This document shows, in pieces, positions 3,445-6,104 of a stretch of 6,104 nucleotides of DNA. A program made the translations under genes and the position numbers. The stretch is from Bacteroidales bacterium (GTDB taxonomy: Bacteria > Bacteroidota > Bacteroidia > Bacteroidales > VadinHA17). The notes under the pieces are model-generated. The model saw only the letters and a list, made by a program, of their open reading frames with translations. It did not search any database and was not told the origin of the DNA. The stretch covers positions 1 through 6,104 of the forward strand of contig JABUEV010000163.1 of assembly GCA_013314865.1 (NCBI GenBank). The letters are read 5' to 3'. The stretch's first letter is position 1; every line of letters starts with the position of its first letter.

Positions 3445-6104
3445 ATGATTTCAAAATACCCTGTATTCCGGGATATTTTATTTATGTTGCTGTTTTTCCC
3501 GACCTCTGCAATTTCTCAGAATGTTGTAAAGTTGAATATTCCGGATACTCTTGTTCTGACATCATCAGGTGTTCATTTGTCTGATAGTGTTAACCTTACA
3601 TTTAAACGGAAAAGACCGGTAATTAGTTTCCTGGCAGACGAAAAAATCTATGATTCTGATGATGTAACTGCAATCAGAGTAAATGAAAAGTACATTCTTA
3701 ATTTTGCAGACAGGATAAAAGTGACATTTGGTGAAACAGATTCTTTCCCTCTTTACTGGGACGGGGAATTGATTTTTGAAAATATCTCTGCAGATACTAT
3801 ATCAATAAGTAATGTGATTCCTTTTTCAGCAGATGAGCAGACTGTTTACATTACCGGAAAAGGTCCGTGGGATCTTGCAAGAGCCTGGCTTTTTCGTCCG
3901 GGGTTCAGCCCTGTAAGAGTCATACTGCCTGACAATGCATGGGAACTGGGCTATGTATCCTTCGAAGCTGAAGGGGGTTATTCTGTTTGTGCAGTTACAA
4001 GAAGGAAAAATACAGAAGGCGGCCAAAGACAGAGATACCAGACAGTTCTGCCTCCGGGAGCAAAAGTGACATACACAATGTATGCTGATGTGTTTAAAGG
4101 AGCCTGGCAGGATGGATTGCGCCTGATGTTCCGTGACCGGTACCTTTATGACCTTGAAAAATTTGATAATTCTCTCTTCGAAAGGACTGATCTTCAGTGG
4201 ATAAAGGAGTGCTACCTGATTGTCCTTCAGATGGCCTGGGACAGGGAATTCTATGACAGACTATCGGGAAAATATACCTTCCCCGAAGTTATTAAAAAAG
4301 GTATTGAACAATTAGGATTTATTGATATTTATGGAATCTGGCCTACATGGCCAAGACTTGGGCTTGATCAGCGAAATCAGTGGGACATGTACCGTGACCT
4401 GCCCGGAGGAGTAAATCAGCTGAGAAGCTTTGCAAAGATGGCACAACAGGCTGGCACAAAATTCTTTATAGCATATAATCCATGGGATAACAGTACCAGG
4501 AAAGAAGACCACTATAAGGGAATGGCAAGATTAATAAGCGAGACCGGTGCAGATGGTGTTGTGCTGGATACCAGAGGCAGTTCAAGCCGTGAATTGCAGA
4601 ATGCTGCTGACAGCGTCAGAAAAGGAGTGATAATGTATTCAGAAGGAATGGCAATAGTTAAGGATATGCCTGGAATAATCTCAGGCAGAGTACACAATGC
4701 AATATATTACAGCCCGGAACTCAACCTGAACAAGTTGATAAAACCCGATTTTTCAATCTTCAGGGTATGTGATGTAGGAGAGGACCAGAACCACCGCGAA
4801 ATTGCCATCGCTTTTTTCAACGGTTACGGCACAGAACTGAATATGTTCAGGCCCGGGAAAAGGGATGAAAATTATCTGTCTGACCTTGATTTCCTCTCAC
4901 GTACAACATTCATATTGAGGCAAAACAATGACGCTTTTCTCGATAATGACTGGACTCCCCTAATAGAGACACTTGGCGATAAGATCCATGTAAACAGATG
5001 GAGAGCCCCGGGAAAGACTCTGTACACTATTTTGAATATGAGGCCAGAGGGCTATTCAGGAAGACTTTTCAGAGTGGAAAGGGAAAATGATGAGCATGTT
5101 GTTTCTCTGTGGAATCATGAAAATGTGGAGATTGTGTCTGAAAACGGAATCGAATATGCAGTTATTACTGCAGAAGGATGGCCAGATGCATATTCAGGAA
5201 CCAGGAAAGAAGGCTCTGTGGATTGTATAGCTGTTTTTAAGAATGTACTAAATTCAAAACTCTATGGCGATTCTTTGTACGTAAAGAAGCCGGCCAAAGG
5301 ACACATGACTGTCTGGAAAGGCAACCCGTCGTACGCTAATAAAGGAATTGAACTGAAGATTCTGAACGACACAGTCTTAAGAATAAACGATCTGTTCGGA
5401 TTTTATGAAGGGAAAATTGTACTTCAACTTACAGATGGCAAAAGACTGATTGATGAGAATATTCATCACCTTCGAGGGGGAAAACCATGGCTGATAAGTA
5501 AACAGGTAAAAACAGTCAGAGCCACCGGAATACCATCCGATATGGTACTTATACCCGGTGCAGAGTTTTCGTACAAGGTGACAACTGAAGAAGATTTTAT
5601 ACCTTATCCGGAAGTTAGCGATGTGACAGTAAAGATCGACAGCTTTCTGATTGACAAATACCCGGTTACAAATGTTCAATACTATGAGTTTTTAATTAAT
5701 ACAGGATACAGGCCATCTGATACAGTAAATTATCTCAGACATTGGAAATCCGGAATATATCGCCCCGGACAGGAACGCTATCCTGTGGTATATATCAGCT
5801 ATGAGGATGCCTCTGCATATGCCAAATGGGCAGGTAAAAGGTTGCCTTCAGAAGCTGAGTGGCAGCTTGCAGCCCAGGGAACAGACGGAAGAAAATGGCC
5901 TTGGGGTAATGATTTCCATGGAACTAATTGCAACAATGCTTTTGACAGATCAACACCCGTGGACGCATTTCCCAAAGGACAAAGCCAGTACGGGGTTATG
6001 GATCTGGTTGGCAATGTGTGGCAGATGACAAATGATATGTATTTCAACGGGTCATACTACATGATTGTCATCAGAGGAGGGAGCTATTACAAACCTGATA
6101 CAAA
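3445..6104 (+). CDS. Secreted multidomain protein: glycoside-hydrolase-like TIM barrel fused to an FGE/SUMF1-like domain (3' truncated by window end)
   Basis: One uninterrupted frame of 886 codons with no stop before the window ends. ATG 3445 gives a signal peptide with likely cleavage after AIS (S24|Q25), so export is expected. Residues 27 to about 220 are beta-rich (SISNVIPF, LFRPGFSPV, ILPDNAWELGY). Residues about 245-510 look like a TIM-barrel glycosidase core: IYGIWPTWPR (295-304), YRDLPGG (316-322), KFFIAYNPWD (339-348), GVVLD ending at D375, and IMYSEG with E400. D375 and E400 sit at the ends of adjacent predicted strands and are candidate catalytic acids. A beta-rich region (about 510-695) follows. 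From M700 (MVLIPGAEF) an FGE-sulfatase/SUMF1-like domain runs off the end, with FLIDKYPVTNVQYYEF, the A-x-WAGKRLPSEAEW block ending at W806, WPWGN, LVGNVW (854-859) and RGGSYY (877-882). K883 occupies the position of the first catalytic cysteine of human FGE (C336), so true formylglycine-generating activity is unlikely. The substrate is unknown; a polysaccharide or glycoconjugate is the best guess. I expect only a few tens of residues beyond the window. Confidence 0.88.
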   Translation, partial: MISKYPVFRDILFMLLFFPTSAISQNVVKLNIPDTLVLTSSGVHLSDSVNLTFKRKRPVISFLADEKIYDSDDVTAIRVNEKYILNFADRIKVTFGETDSFPLYWDGELIFENISADTISISNVIPFSADEQTVYITGKGPWDLARAWLFRPGFSPVRVILPDNAWELGYVSFEAEGGYSVCAVTRRKNTEGGQRQRYQTVLPPGAKVTYTMYADVFKGAWQDGLRLMFRDRYLYDLEKFDNSLFERTDLQWIKECYLIVLQMAWDREFYDRLSGKYTFPEVIKKGIEQLGFIDIYGIWPTWPRLGLDQRNQWDMYRDLPGGVNQLRSFAKMAQQAGTKFFIAYNPWDNSTRKEDHYKGMARLISETGADGVVLDTRGSSSRELQNAADSVRKGVIMYSEGMAIVKDMPGIISGRVHNAIYYSPELNLNKLIKPDFSIFRVCDVGEDQNHREIAIAFFNGYGTELNMFRPGKRDENYLSDLDFLSRTTFILRQNNDAFLDNDWTPLIETLGDKIHVNRWRAPGKTLYTILNMRPEGYSGRLFRVERENDEHVVSLWNHENVEIVSENGIEYAVITAEGWPDAYSGTRKEGSVDCIAVFKNVLNSKLYGDSLYVKKPAKGHMTVWKGNPSYANKGIELKILNDTVLRINDLFGFYEGKIVLQLTDGKRLIDENIHHLRGGKPWLISKQVKTVRATGIPSDMVLIPGAEFSYKVTTEEDFIPYPEVSDVTVKIDSFLIDKYPVTNVQYYEFLINTGYRPSDTVNYLRHWKSGIYRPGQERYPVVYISYEDASAYAKWAGKRLPSEAEWQLAAQGTDGRKWPWGNDFHGTNCNNAFDRSTPVDAFPKGQSQYGVMDLVGNVWQMTNDMYFNGSYYMIVIRGGSYYKPDT

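Noticed and set aside
5799..6047. Overlapping open frames on both strands near the window end
   Set aside because: Both lie within the FGE-like domain, where frame 3445 carries the conserved motifs; they are shadows.
5542..6104. Calling the C-terminal domain a functional formylglycine-generating enzyme
   Set aside because: The position of the first catalytic cysteine holds lysine, and the final residues are outside the window, so only the fold is supported.

Overview
The window looks like chromosomal DNA of a Bacteroidota bacterium, probably from the Bacteroidales/Marinilabiliales side. The DNA is AT-rich and most starts have weak or no Shine-Dalgarno sequences. Two upstream regions carry the Bacteroidota-type promoter pattern (TTG, about 20 bases, TAnnTTTG or a close variant). 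The gene content also fits: FKBP-type lipoproteins next to an NrnA-type DHH phosphoesterase, a short RsmI-like methylase, and a PhnP-like metallo-hydrolase.

Layout. (1) Bases 2-1476, plus strand: the 3' end of an NrnA-like DHH/DHHA1 phosphoesterase, then two different FKBP-type peptidyl-prolyl isomerase lipoproteins. The first overlaps nrnA by 8 bases and the second follows after a 43-base gap, so this is probably one operon. (2) Bases 1473-2180, minus strand: a 235-residue tetrapyrrole-methylase-fold methyltransferase of the short RsmI (YraL-like) type. It converges on the second FKBP gene so tightly that both stop codons lie inside one TTAA. (3) Bases 2181-2294: a 114-base divergent intergenic region with a good promoter for the next gene. 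(4) Bases 2295-3059, plus strand: a complete PhnP-like metallo-beta-lactamase-fold hydrolase starting at TTG. (5) Bases 3083-3304, minus strand: a tiny, very basic lipoprotein with no acidic residues. (6) Bases 3445-6104, plus strand: one long open frame running off the end of the window (886 codons visible, no stop). It encodes a secreted multidomain protein: signal peptide, beta-rich N-terminal domain, a TIM-barrel glycoside-hydrolase-like core, a beta-rich linker region, and a C-terminal formylglycine-generating-enzyme-like (FGE/SUMF1) domain.

Regions 1 to 4 are mostly conserved housekeeping or envelope functions: small-RNA and nucleotide turnover, periplasmic protein folding, probable rRNA modification, and a phosphodiesterase-like hydrolase. 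The unusual item is the last gene. It joins what appears to be a carbohydrate-active barrel to an FGE-like domain that lacks cysteine at the position expected for the first catalytic cysteine of true FGE. No RNA gene, mobile element, CRISPR array or large repeat was seen, and no stretch over 300 bases lacks a gene.
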